Assembly (NCBI RefSeq): GCF_036850765.1
Contig: NC_089492.1
Location: 167,212,296 to 167,276,295, forward strand
Reading direction: 5' to 3'
Origin: Saccopteryx bilineata
Taxonomy: Eukaryota; Chordata; Mammalia; Chiroptera; Emballonuridae
Length of the DNA stretch: 64,000 bases
Under the pieces are notes generated by a model, which saw nothing but the letters and a program-made list of their open reading frames with translations, had not been told where the DNA came from and searched no databases. Both the position numbers and the translations under genes were made by a program. Shown one piece after another: positions 1 through 8,560 of this stretch (position 1 is its first letter; each line of letters starts with the position of its first letter).

Positions 1-10
1 CGGGGCGCTT

Positions 11-505
11 GGAGGAAACTCTCACTCACTGTCTGCGACCAGGATATCCAGCCAGCAGTCTCACGCTCTGAGTGAAACCCCCAACCGCAGGGAAATGTTG
101 CAGCGTTGGAATTGAGTCTTGCTCCGTCCCCGTGCGTGGCTTTTGCAAGGCGCTGGGGCGGCCCGAGATTCCGCTTTGGCCCACACAAAGGCCCCTGACT
201 CTGCCCCTCTGTGCGATAACACAGGCGCGCACTGCCGAGGCAATTGGAGGAATCGCTCACTCCTTATCTGCGCGCGCAAACCAGGATATGAGGCTGGCCG
301 CGTTTCCCTCTGAGTGAAACACCCTCCAGCACGGAAAATCTCCACCGTTGGAATTAGTTCTCACTCCCTCCCATGCGTGGCTTTCCCAGGGCGCTGGGGC
401 TGCCCAGAGACTCTGCCCTCGGCCCACAGAAAGGCCTCTGACCCTGCCTCTCCATGGGGCAACACGGGCACCCACTCTCGGGGCCTAGGAAGAAATTCTC
501 GCCCA
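11..505 (-). repeat. ~240-bp tandem units in the L1 5' UTR
   Basis: Two full units and part of a third are visible. Anchor words recur at a fixed spacing: CTCTGAGTGAAAC at 66 and 308 (242 bp), GCGCTGGGG at 150 and 391 (241 bp), and AGGAA at 13, 248 and 487 (235-239 bp). The units are roughly two-thirds identical by eye, so the duplication is not new. They continue to the window edge, so the total number is unknown. Confidence 0.75.
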
Positions 506-940
506 CTAACTGCACACTGACTAGGAGACCGGGTAAAATGGCCGCTCTGCTTGTCTTTCTTTGTTTGGGTTTGGCACTAGTGTTAGCTTGTATTGCCCGG
601 GTTGCCACAGGATCAGATTTTCCTCGGCTTGGATCTTCGTGCCACAGCCTGGTTCGGCCGTTTTTGTCGCGGCCTGGATCTATTCACCCCCTTTGCCAGC
701 CTCAGTTTCTATATTCACAGTTACCAGAGAAAGCCGCCCTGTTTAGGTTAGTGAGGAAGGCGGAGTATTTCTTACTCCCTATTTCCTTCGGGGTTTGGTT
801 ATATATTTAGCCAATTTTTCACTCAATCATACCTTTGGGTGTATTGTGAAGCATCTGGAAGCTCCAAGTATAGGTTTTTCTGTTTCTGATTGAAGATCTT
901 GTTGAGTTTTGGGGGAGATTTATTGGTATCGCTTCCTACC

Positions 941-960
941 CCGCCATTACTCTGACGTCA
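941..960 (-). promoter_or_regulatory. CRE palindrome plus YY1-like motif at L1 start
   Basis: TGACGTCA (953-960) is a perfect CREB/ATF palindrome. On the minus strand it is followed after 4 bp by AATGGCGG, resembling the YY1 core found at L1 transcription starts. The same pair in the same order opens the element at 13,005, which supports a real initiation region rather than chance. Confidence 0.6.
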
Positions 961-971
961 TCTACTCTACA

Positions 972-1576
972 TTTTTTTGTTTTATTATTAATTTTAATGC
1001 AGTGACATTGATAAATCAGGGTACATATGTTCAGAGAAAACATCTCCAGATTATTTTGACATTTGATTATGTTGCATACCCCTCACCTAAAGTCAAATTG
1101 TATTCCGTCACCTTCCATCTGGTTTTTTTATGCCCCTCCCCTCCCCCCACCCCCTTCTCTCCTTCCTTCCCCCCTCCTCCCCTCCCCCACCTCTCCACTC
1201 CCATTACCATCACATTCTTGTCCATGTCTCTGAGTCTCATTTTTATGTTCCATCTATGTATGGATTCATATAGTTCTTAGTTTTTTCTGATTTACTTATT
1301 TTATTCCGTATAATGTTATCAAGGTGCATCCATGTTGTTGTAAATGATCCAGTGTCATCATTTCTTATGACTGAGTAGTATTCCATAGTATATATATACC
1401 AAAGCTTTCTAATTCACTCGTCCTCTGATGGACATTTGGGCTGTTTCCAGATCTTTGCACTTGTGAATAATGCTGACATAAACATGGGGGTGCATTTCTC
1501 CTTTTGGAACAGTGCTATGGTGTTCTTTGGTTATATTCCTAAAAGTGGGATAGCTGTGTCAAAAGGCAGTTCAATT
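972..1576 (-). mobile_element. LINE-1 3' end, 5'-truncated
   Basis: On the minus strand this reads as the end of L1 ORF2, then a 3' UTR with a purine-rich tract (pyrimidine-rich 1132-1200 on plus), then an A-rich tail near 972-1000. It matches the 3' end of the L1 at 18,200-18,650, including the words around 1321-1390 and the terminal block at 1003-1100, but is diverged. It ends about 10 bp before the L1 5' UTR described above. Confidence 0.85.
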
Positions 1577-1674
1577 TCATTGGCTGATTCTTGTATGTGC
1601 CCTGACAGAGGATTGAACCTACAGCCTTGGTGTATTGAGGTGATGTTCTAACCAACTGAACTACTTGGCCAAGG
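1577..1674 (-). mobile_element. tRNA-derived SINE fragment
   Basis: On the minus strand the sequence runs from a tRNA-like A-box region (around 1640-1670) to a B-box-like GGTTCAATCC (1613-1622) and then CAGGGCACATACAAG, the junction seen in the bat SINEs elsewhere in this window. Only the tRNA-related head is present; no A tail is obvious. Confidence 0.65.
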
Positions 1675-1712
1675 TTGGTGTTTCTTCCTACAAATATAAA
1701 CAAATATGTATA

Positions 1713-2419
1713 TACAAGCAGTCCCTGGGTTATGAATGAGATAGGTTCCATAGGTTTGTTCTTAAGTTGAATTTGTATGTAAGTTGGAACAGGTACATTT
1801 ATCTATTAAATGCAGCTTAGATGTTTGTCTTAACATAATGTTTACTTTTACCTTTTTGTGCTTATAAATAGTTAAACATTTTCAAATACAACCTGAAACA
1901 ACCTTGGATGATGCAGAAGATGGTGGACTTATTGGAGAGAATGGGACTGGTGTTAGAGAGCCAGGGTTTGGTTCTGCTGCTGGAGTCAGTTTCCTGAAGT
2001 AGCATCAGGGGAGGTTTGCACAGAGCTTTACTTTTTCTCATCATGAATGGCCCTGTAGCATCTAAGGCCTTAGGTAACTGTACGGTAAACTTTGGTTAAT
2101 CTTTTTGTATCAGGACCTTGCTTTAACTTTACCATTTCTGCTTCAATGAGATGAAAAGCATCAGCTAACTTTTTATAGAATATTTTTTTGGTTCTGGAGT
2201 TTCTAGGTCCTTGTCTTCTTCTCTAAAATGCTGTCATCTGCTGCTCTAGTTCCACAAGGTCTTTATTGGTTAGTTCTTTGCCATAGGAGTTGAGTAACTC
2301 TATGATATCATTTTCACTGATGTCCAACTGCAGTTGATTACCAATAGCCCTTATGGTACTCCATTTGCAAGTATGAGTTGTACATAAGTTGGCTGTTTGT
2401 AACTCAGAGACTTACTGTA
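1713..2419. mobile_element. Non-autonomous Tigger-like DNA transposon (MER44-type)
   Basis: The left end TACAAGCAGTCCCTGGGTTA and the reverse complement of the right end, TACAGTAAGTCTCTGAGTTA, agree at 15 of 20 positions and form imperfect terminal inverted repeats starting with TA. Internal words such as TTAAGTTGAATTTGTATGTAAGTTGGAACAG recall the Tigger/pogo MER44 group. The length, about 700 bp, suits MER44D. No transposase frame survives. Family assignment is from memory. Confidence 0.6.
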
Positions 2420-2541
2420 CAGAGTGGGAAAAAGTAAGTTTACAGTTGTTCCTATGGAAAATAATAATTAATAAGTAATACAAGGATAAGTTCTGTTTTT
2501 GTGAATCCATGACTACAAGTCTACTTTTGTCCCATCCTGTA
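2418..2541. mobile_element. Mariner-like palindromic MITE
   Basis: A 124-bp element bounded by TA. Its ends are imperfect inverted repeats of about 31 bp: the left begins TACAGAGTGGGAAAAAGTAA and the reverse-complemented right begins TACAGGATGGGACAAAAGTA. It sits exactly on the TA at the right end of the Tigger-like element. An (TA)n run follows at 2541-2561. TA target, hairpin form and size fit a mariner MITE. Confidence 0.6.
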
Positions 2542-2589
2542 TATGTGTATATATATATATGCTTTATTTATACCATCACTCTCTTTACA

Positions 2590-2796
2590 CAAGTAGTGCA
2601 TATTATTCATAATTTTTTGCATCTTTTACTTTTAATTAAAATTTTTTTTATTTAACAGCTTATCCTGGAGATCACACCACTAAACTACTAGAACTCTTCC
2701 TCATCTTTTTCATGGCTGCATGCACTTTATTGTCTGGGTTTATCATAGTTTATTCCACCATTCCCCTGATGCTGGAGATGGAGTTTAATCCCAGCC
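2590..2796 (-). mobile_element. Old L1 (L1M-type) 3' fragment
   Basis: The stretch with AGCTTATCCTGGAGATCAC resembles the segment at 59,180-59,290 (GTATATTTTGGAGATCAC), which lies in a clearer minus-strand L1M. The two share the step 'probe of a local site, then tip of ORF2' order. The match is diverged and the limits are approximate. Confidence 0.45.
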
Positions 2797-3229
2797 TTTT
2801 TAAAAAAATTTTTAATTAATTGTAATGGGGTGACATCAATAAATCAGGGTACATGTATTCAAAGAAAACATGTCCAGGTTATCTTGTCATTCAGTTATGT
2901 TGCATACCCATCACCCAAAGTCAGATTGTCCTCTGTCACCTTCTATCTAGTTTTGTTTGTGCACCTCCCCTCTCCCTCCCTCTCTCCCTCCTTCCCTCCC
3001 CCCCCCCCCCCCGTAACCACCACACTCTTGTCCATGTCTCTTAGTCTCATTTTTATGTCCCACCAATGTGTGGAACCATGCAGTTCTTGTTTTTTTCTGA
3101 TTTGCTTATTTCACTCCGTATAATGTTATCAAGATCCCACCATTTTGTTGTAAATGATCCAATGTCATCATTTCTTATGGCTGAGTAGTATATCATAGTG
3201 TATATGTGCCACATCTTCTTTATCCAGAC
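2797..3229 (-). mobile_element. LINE-1 3' end, young family, 5'-truncated
   Basis: On the minus strand the final 60 or so codons of ORF2 (from 3229 to about 3050) match the C terminus of the 13-kb L1 closely, including the [11 protein letters not shown] and [10 protein letters not shown] runs. The 3' UTR with its G-rich tract (a C run at 2997-3012 on plus) and an A tail follow to 2797. It breaks within ORF2, a common 5' truncation. No clear target-site duplication was found. Confidence 0.9.
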
Positions 3230-4589
3230 TTCTATATTTTTTTTTACAGTGATTAAAGCCTTCAAGCAAACTCTTGGCCAATACAACAAGAACCCATAAA
3301 GGAGTAGTGTCCTTAACATGTTCACCAAATCCAAGTTGGCACCAATGCCATTCCAAATCCCTGCGAATGTAACCCAACCCCAGTTCAGTTCATTAGGAGC
3401 TGTCACAAGGAACAGGAGTCCAGAAAAAGACCACATCCAGGAAAAGTCCACATGGCACTGGAATTGTTGTCACCATTCTATACTTTGCAGCTCACATCCA
3501 AGTTCCAATGACCGCTGCTTCTAGCTGGTAATGATTCAGGTAGCTTGGAAAAGCCATTTGCAGCATGTGTGGAGATGGAGCCTCTGTTCTCCTCTGCCTG
3601 GAGAGATGAAACCAGGGTGCTTTTTCCTGGAGCTCTGCAACTGTGGCGTGGTAAAGAGAACCTTGGGACACACTAAGCTGGGTGGCAAAAGTAAATTCAC
3701 AATAGAGGTTGGTAAAAGGGGGAGAGAGAGCTCTAAATTAGGAGCAGGTCCCAGCCTGAAATGTGAGTGGGGCATTGAGGTAGGAGGAATAAAGGAAACA
3801 CTATATATTAAACAAAGTAGCAGAAAATAGGACTATCAACACCCACAACAGAGATCTTTGAGGGAAGAATAAAAAACCTGACTATTCAGGCAAGACATAG
3901 TTAAGTGGCCCTTGTGCAAATGAGATCAGTTTACCTGCTTCTTGGAAGAAATACCCTAGACTTGTCCACAGTGTCATAGATGGGGCCGATGGCCCAGGGC
4001 ACCTTCAGCCTTCAGTGGCAAACCCCAGCATTCTGGGCAAGGTTAGGTCATAGGTGGCTGGAGCAGGGCTGGAAGAGACTGAACCCTCCCTTAGAGGAGC
4101 AAGGGGAAAGCCTACCTTCCAGTGTCCCTTTTTCCTCACAGCAGAGGCATGTAAGCCTGACAGGCTTTAGCTCAATGACTTTTCTTTTCACTATTGAAGC
4201 AGGACCCAGATGGATTCCTATGAGACCCCTTTGGGGTGTTGGAACCTTTAAGGGCATATCCTAAAAGCTGGTAGTTCACCTGATCTCTATTGGGCTTTTT
4301 CTGCCTCTTGGTACCTTAAAAGCCATGCTCAGAAGATCTTGCTGAGGGGTTTGAGGATCCCCATCCACCTATATAAACCTTTTTCGTATATCTGGAGCTA
4401 TTTGGAAAAAGACAAAACAGTGTTACTAGCTGGATCAAATAAAAGAAGGTAGAAGTTTGCAGGAGAAGAAAATTTGGCGTCTTCTGTTCATCAGCATTCA
4501 AAAGAAATTTAAAAATTTTAAAGTAAAAAGCATAATATGGTAGACCCATAGGAGTTCCAGAATATGACCCCCCCCTTTTAAATTTTTTT
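3230..4589. other. No gene recognised; possible ERV remnant
   Basis: This region has no convincing host gene. Because it is flanked by minus-strand retroviral pol, it may hold more of the same provirus. On the minus strand, 4048-4257 contains a cysteine cluster (CLCC then a second C 13 residues on) that faintly recalls a decayed gag zinc knuckle, and a run of Cs at 4568-4576 could be a polypurine tract. Both readings are weak, and a gag-like piece downstream of integrase would be out of the normal order. Confidence 0.25.
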
Positions 4590-5800
4590 AAATTGACCTT
4601 AAAATATTTGCTGGGTATGCTTTAATAATACCTTGACTTTAAAGATTGTAAGAAATACCCGTAATTCGAAATGTTTGACAAAATACAGTAAATGCTTTTG
4701 CTACATATGTAGGAGCATAGCCAGTTTTAACCAGTTTAGGAAATCCAATAATAGAAAAATGCATACAGACAATGAGCTATAATCTGCTTAGCAGCCTCTC
4801 TTGTTCTGGCAGATGCTACTATAAATCCAGAATAGGTATCCACTGTAACGTGGAGATAGGATTGTTTGCCAAATGAAGGTATATGCGTAACACCCATTTG
4901 CCAAAGTTGTCCTGGTAGGGGTCCTGGAGAGTTAACTCCAAATTAAGGGACAGATAGTAGTATAGGACCCCTTGGACAGGATTTCCCGATCTGCTCTGCT
5001 GCTTCCCAAGAAAGTTGGAACTCTTTACACAGGGCTGCAGCGTTCTGGTGATGAATAGTATGAGACTGAATTGCTCAATCTGTCATGGTTGCTCCAAATA
5101 ATTTTCTTTTGGGTAGCTTGATCAACAAGGGCATTTCCTTGTGCTAAAGCTCCAGGGAGCATGGAGTGAGCTCAAATATGTCCTATAAAACATGGAGCTC
5201 TATGTTGACATACAAGTCTTTGAAGAAGGAGGAACTGCTGAAATAGTTCATCCGTAGTTGTCCCTAAGACAGCAGTCTTTATAGTGGAAACAACCATAAG
5301 TAAATATTTGCTGTCTGTATTTAGATTAAAGGAGGAATATGGCAAATGCTGAAAAGCCATGATAATGGCATATGATTCTAGTATTTGAGCTGATTTTAAG
5401 TTGACTGTTTCAGTATAAAGTTGTCCGTTGATTTACAAAAGTGATTTGCCATTTAGTGGAAGTTTCCCAGAGCCATTGTTGTTGATCCTTTGTAAAAAGG
5501 AACAACAATAATTTTGAGGCTCAAAACCTATAATCTGTAAGGGTCACCTATGCCCCTTGATAATCCAGGAGGCAACAAGATCAAAATATGGAAGTGTATT
5601 CCATGGGCTATTAGATGGTTCAATGTGCCCAAGCTGTAGCTGCTCTTGTACCAATCGAGCAGCTGCCCCAAGCTTCTCCTGAGAAAGGGGCCATTGGTCT
5701 ACCCATACAGGATTATCTGATTTCCAAGTGATTGAGTCTGCATAATGCATTATTGGGGTATCAGAAGCTACCAAGGCCCCTATGGTCTCAGCCTTTTTAT
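4590..5800 (-). pseudogene. Decayed class II (betaretrovirus-like) ERV pol
   Basis: On the minus strand three pol pieces appear in the correct order. At 5544-5774 there is the N-terminal part of reverse transcriptase, with a recognisable [12 protein letters not shown] run. At about 5170-5450 there is RNase H, with a TDSKY catalytic-region run and a C-terminal GHI. At about 4600-5100 there is integrase, with the HHCC-domain tail and the start of the catalytic core. Most of the RT, including the active-site region, is missing between the first two. Stops and frameshifts break all of them. The residue at the first catalytic Asp position of integrase reads Gly, and one zinc-finger Cys reads Gly. 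No product is possible. Confidence 0.75.
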
Positions 5801-6002
5801 TTCAAACAAGGCCACAAGCAATGACTCTGAGCATATGTAATTTTGTATTTGTTTTGGTGTCACTGTATCTTTGGAATAGATTCCTAAACCAGGACTACCA
5901 GGTCCCAGGTCTGTGCATCTGTAGTAGTTCTTCTTGATAGGGTCTGTGCTATTACAGTGAAGAGCAGTGACAGGAACACCAGTCTCATAACCTTGTCATC
6001 AG
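5801..6002 (-). other. Possible upstream ERV sequence (protease/RT junction)
   Basis: On the minus strand this directly precedes the RT piece, and short open stretches are present, so it may be the protease end or RT start of the same provirus. No protease active-site motif is visible. It could also be unrelated sequence. Confidence 0.3.
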
Positions 6003-6324
6003 AACATGTTATCAAACTTCTGGATTTTTGCCAATCTGATAGGTGAGAAATGGCATCTCAGTGTACTATTAATTTACATTTCTCTAACCATAAATGTGCT
6101 TGAGCAACTTTAATATGTTTAAAGGGCATTTTTCTTTCCTTTTATGAGTTCTGTCTGTTCATGTCTTGGACTCATGATTATGGTGAGCTGTTGGTCTTTT
6201 TCTTCTTCCGATACCTAGGAGTGCCATTTACCATGCAAAAATTCATGTTTCCTTTTGATGTTGCTGAGTTTTTCAATATTTTCTTTTATTGATCCTGGAT
6301 TTAAGCCACAATTAGATCCTGGCC
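6003..6324 (-). mobile_element. Old L1M fragment
   Basis: The plus strand reads as the complement of the L1M ORF2 end. The words TTGCCAATCTGATAGGTGAGA (6029-6049), then TGGCATCTCAGTG, recur in the clearer antisense L1M copy at 59,580-59,610. Ends are approximate. Confidence 0.7.
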
Positions 6325-6445
6325 CGGTAGCTCAGCTGGTTAGCCCACCATCGGAATATGCCAAGGTTGCAGGTTTGATCCCTGGTTAGGACACATACAA
6401 GAAACAACTAATGAATGTGTAAATAAGTGGAACAAGTAATTCACT
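6325..6445 (+). mobile_element. tRNA-derived SINE (old copy)
   Basis: The head reads CCTGGCCCGGTAGCTCAGC with an A-box-like TAGCTCAGCTGGTTAG, then a B-box-like GGTTTGATCCC at 6373-6383 and a TTAGGACACATACAAGAAAC junction. The tail (ATGTGTAAATAAG) is degraded. It is inserted next to the old L1M fragment. Confidence 0.7.
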
Positions 6446-7084
6446 CACATCAGAATTTGCTGAATTGTTTTACCCATTTTCATAGTACTCAGTTCTTGTC
6501 TCAAAGTCGCCTCAGTTGTTTTTCTTTTTTTGGTGGAACGTCACTGAGTTCTTTTTTTTAAAAAAAGGGTTCTTCCTCTCAGGCCACCTTGTGTGTCTAC
6601 TGCCCAAGAACCCCTTGAGGATGCCTCACCATTGCCACTAGGACAGGTACCTTCTGTGAAAATGTCACATCACATCCCTGGATCGCCTCCCAAGTCACAT
6701 AACAGTCCTGTTTCCTTTGTTGCTGGGACACTGAGGGTATGCTCTGTTCTTTGCAGACCTGTACTCTGTCCCCAGAGCCCTCAGTAGCTATCCTTGTGCT
6801 ATAGGTTACAGAGTACTTCATGGAGACTGGCCCTGCATTCTGATCTATATTGCTCGTCCTCTCCCATGCCCATTCTGTCCACATGAAGGGCTGCAAGCCC
6901 ACCAAACTTCCTCATTCACGTCTTCCTGGCTCCCTGCATATAAACTCATTCAATCAATGTGGGGAGTTGGGTCGGGGTAGAGAACATGTCTTACTGATGT
7001 ATCTGATACAACAGACCAAATTCAAATTTTTCTGCTCTCTTTACTATTTGATAGAATGGATATGAAGACCATACAGGGTAGATT
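6446..7084. other. Unique sequence, nothing recognised
   Basis: There is no repeat or exon that I can name. Frames of 64-102 codons occur on both strands but lack family features. A short T/A run lies at 6548-6567. Confidence 0.4.
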
Positions 7085-7309
7085 ATCATTTATCCGATTA
7101 ACAAAGATTTACTAAGTATGTAGCTATTTATTACTTTGGGGACTAGGGATTGGATGGTAGTGAAAATATCCTTGTCTCCTGGAGCTTACATTCTAGTGGT
7201 GGGAGACAGATAATTAACAAATGTCTAAAAATATTACAACAGAGAGTTACATGTCTCATGAAGAGAAGTAAGTCAGGGTAAGGGGATAAAAATGATGGAA
7301 AAGGATATT
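7085..7309 (-). mobile_element. L2 LINE fragment
   Basis: The plus strand carries the complement of the L2 3' region: CCTTGTCTCCTGGAGCTTACATTCTAGTGG followed by GGGAGACAGATAATTAACAAATG. This is the typical reverse of the 'CTAGAATGTAAGCTCC' core. Old and diverged. Confidence 0.65.
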
Positions 7310-7670
7310 GTTATTTTATTTATTTTCATTTAAAATATTGAGTGATACTGGTTAATAACATCATATAGGTTTCAAATGTACAATTCTATAATATATAATC
7401 TGTATATTGCATTGTGTGTTCAACACTCAAAATTTAGTTTCTACCCATTATCTTGTATTTGACCCCCTTTCCCCTCTTCAACCTTCTCCCACCCCCTTCC
7501 TCTCTGGTAACCACTATTCTGTTGTCTTCATCTATGTGTTTGATTGAGTGTTTTGTTTGTTTGTTGCTTTCTGTTTTATAACCCACATATGAGTGACACA
7601 TATGGTTCTTGTTCCTTTCCATCTGACTTATTCTACTTAACATGAACTGTGAAGGGACATCCATGTTGTC
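7310..7670 (-). mobile_element. L1M 3' end fragment inserted next to L2
   Basis: On the plus strand TTTCAAATGTACAATTCTATAATAT (7371) and CCATCTGACTTATTCTACTTAACATGA (7619) are complements of the L1M 3' UTR and ORF2 tail. The end at about 7670 is CATCCATGTTGTCGCA. L2-like sequence appears on either side, so this is likely an insertion into L2. Confidence 0.7.
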
Positions 7671-7929
7671 GCACTGGCCTCATAAGCAAGCACTGTGAAT
7701 TTGGTTACAAGTGTGGTGAGAAGTCTCTGTAGGGTATGAGCAACAGATTGATCATCCCACGTGACTTTGGAAGAAGACTATTGTTGTTACTGTGGAATGA
7801 ACAGTGTGAAGAGAGGCAAGGGCAGAATTGGGGAGACCAGGGAAGAGATTTTCTAGTAGCCTGGACTACAGTTTCTAGTCTGGTACAAATTTAAAACATT
7901 CTTCTGAACACTCGAGGTTCAAATTATTC

Positions 7930-8250
7930 ATGTATTCAATCAGTATTGATCAGACACTTACTCTGTGCCAGGCAATATAATACAGCTAAAACCAAAAATC
8001 TGCTTTTATGGCTTTTCTGATCTTGGAGGTGGGGGAAACTCAATATAAACACACAAATTACACATTAGATGACAAGGAGAAAGAATAAACAAAGAAGGGG
8101 GTAAGGAGTGTGTGTATGTGGGTGGAGTGGTCCAGCAGGGGTTAGGTGTTGGGAAGGATGTGAATCTGAGCTAAGATGACCAGGAAAGACCTCACTAAGA
8201 ACATGTGCTGAGTACAGACCTGAAGGAAGTGAGGAACTTGTCAGACCATG
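7930..8250 (-). mobile_element. L2 LINE fragment
   Basis: Plus-strand words ATTCAATCAGTATTGATCAGACACTTACTCTGTGCCAGGCA are the complement of the L2 terminal 'tgcctggcacatagtaggtgctcaataaat' type end. Following text (aggaaagacctcactaagaac…ctgaaggaag) fits the L2 body in reverse. Confidence 0.6.
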
Positions 8251-8274
8251 CAGGCCTCTTCATTATTTTGAAAA

Positions 8275-8560
8275 TATGGTCATTCATATATTCACTGAAC
8301 AAGTATTCATTGAGCCTCCACCATGCTGGGTGCTGAGGATACAAATATGGGTAATATCATATGTTTTCTGCCTTTGTAAAACTTACAGTTCTGGTGGAGA
8401 AAAATATATCAAATAATAACAAAAATAAATGTAAAATTATAACTGTAATATGTGCTAAATTGAAGTGGATGGCTTTATGACAGCATATAATAGAGGAATT
8501 TTGACCCAAAGTCAGGGAAGACTTCACTGGGTTGAGATCAGGATGAAAAGTCATTAATTA
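8275..8560 (-). mobile_element. L2 LINE fragment
   Basis: A second L2 reverse end: TTCACTGAACAAGTATTCATTGAGCC then CATGCTGGGTGCTGAGGATACAAA. The AGTCAGGGAAGACTTCACTG stretch at 8512 also fits. It is separate from the preceding piece because the terminal block is repeated. Confidence 0.65.

Larger units (their letters stand above)
1..961 (-). mobile_element. L1 5' UTR (promoter end) of a minus-strand LINE-1
   Basis: Read on the minus strand, this begins with a TGACGTCA box and an AATGGCGG motif. It then aligns by eye with the 5' UTR of the complete L1 at 13,005 through about 130 bp: shared blocks include CTCCCC, AGAAACAGAAAAA and GGAGC. It is GC-rich and carries tandem units at its distal part. 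ORF1 would lie beyond the left edge. Because the CRE/YY1-like start matches the start of the other element, this copy looks complete at its 5' end rather than truncated. At over 960 bp the UTR is about four times longer than that of the 13-kb element, so it belongs to another subfamily. The short open frames here are not genes. Confidence 0.72.

Noticed and set aside
72..810. Open frames of 60-120 codons in the left-end GC-rich region
   Set aside because: They lie in an L1 5' UTR with tandem units and show different frames in each unit.
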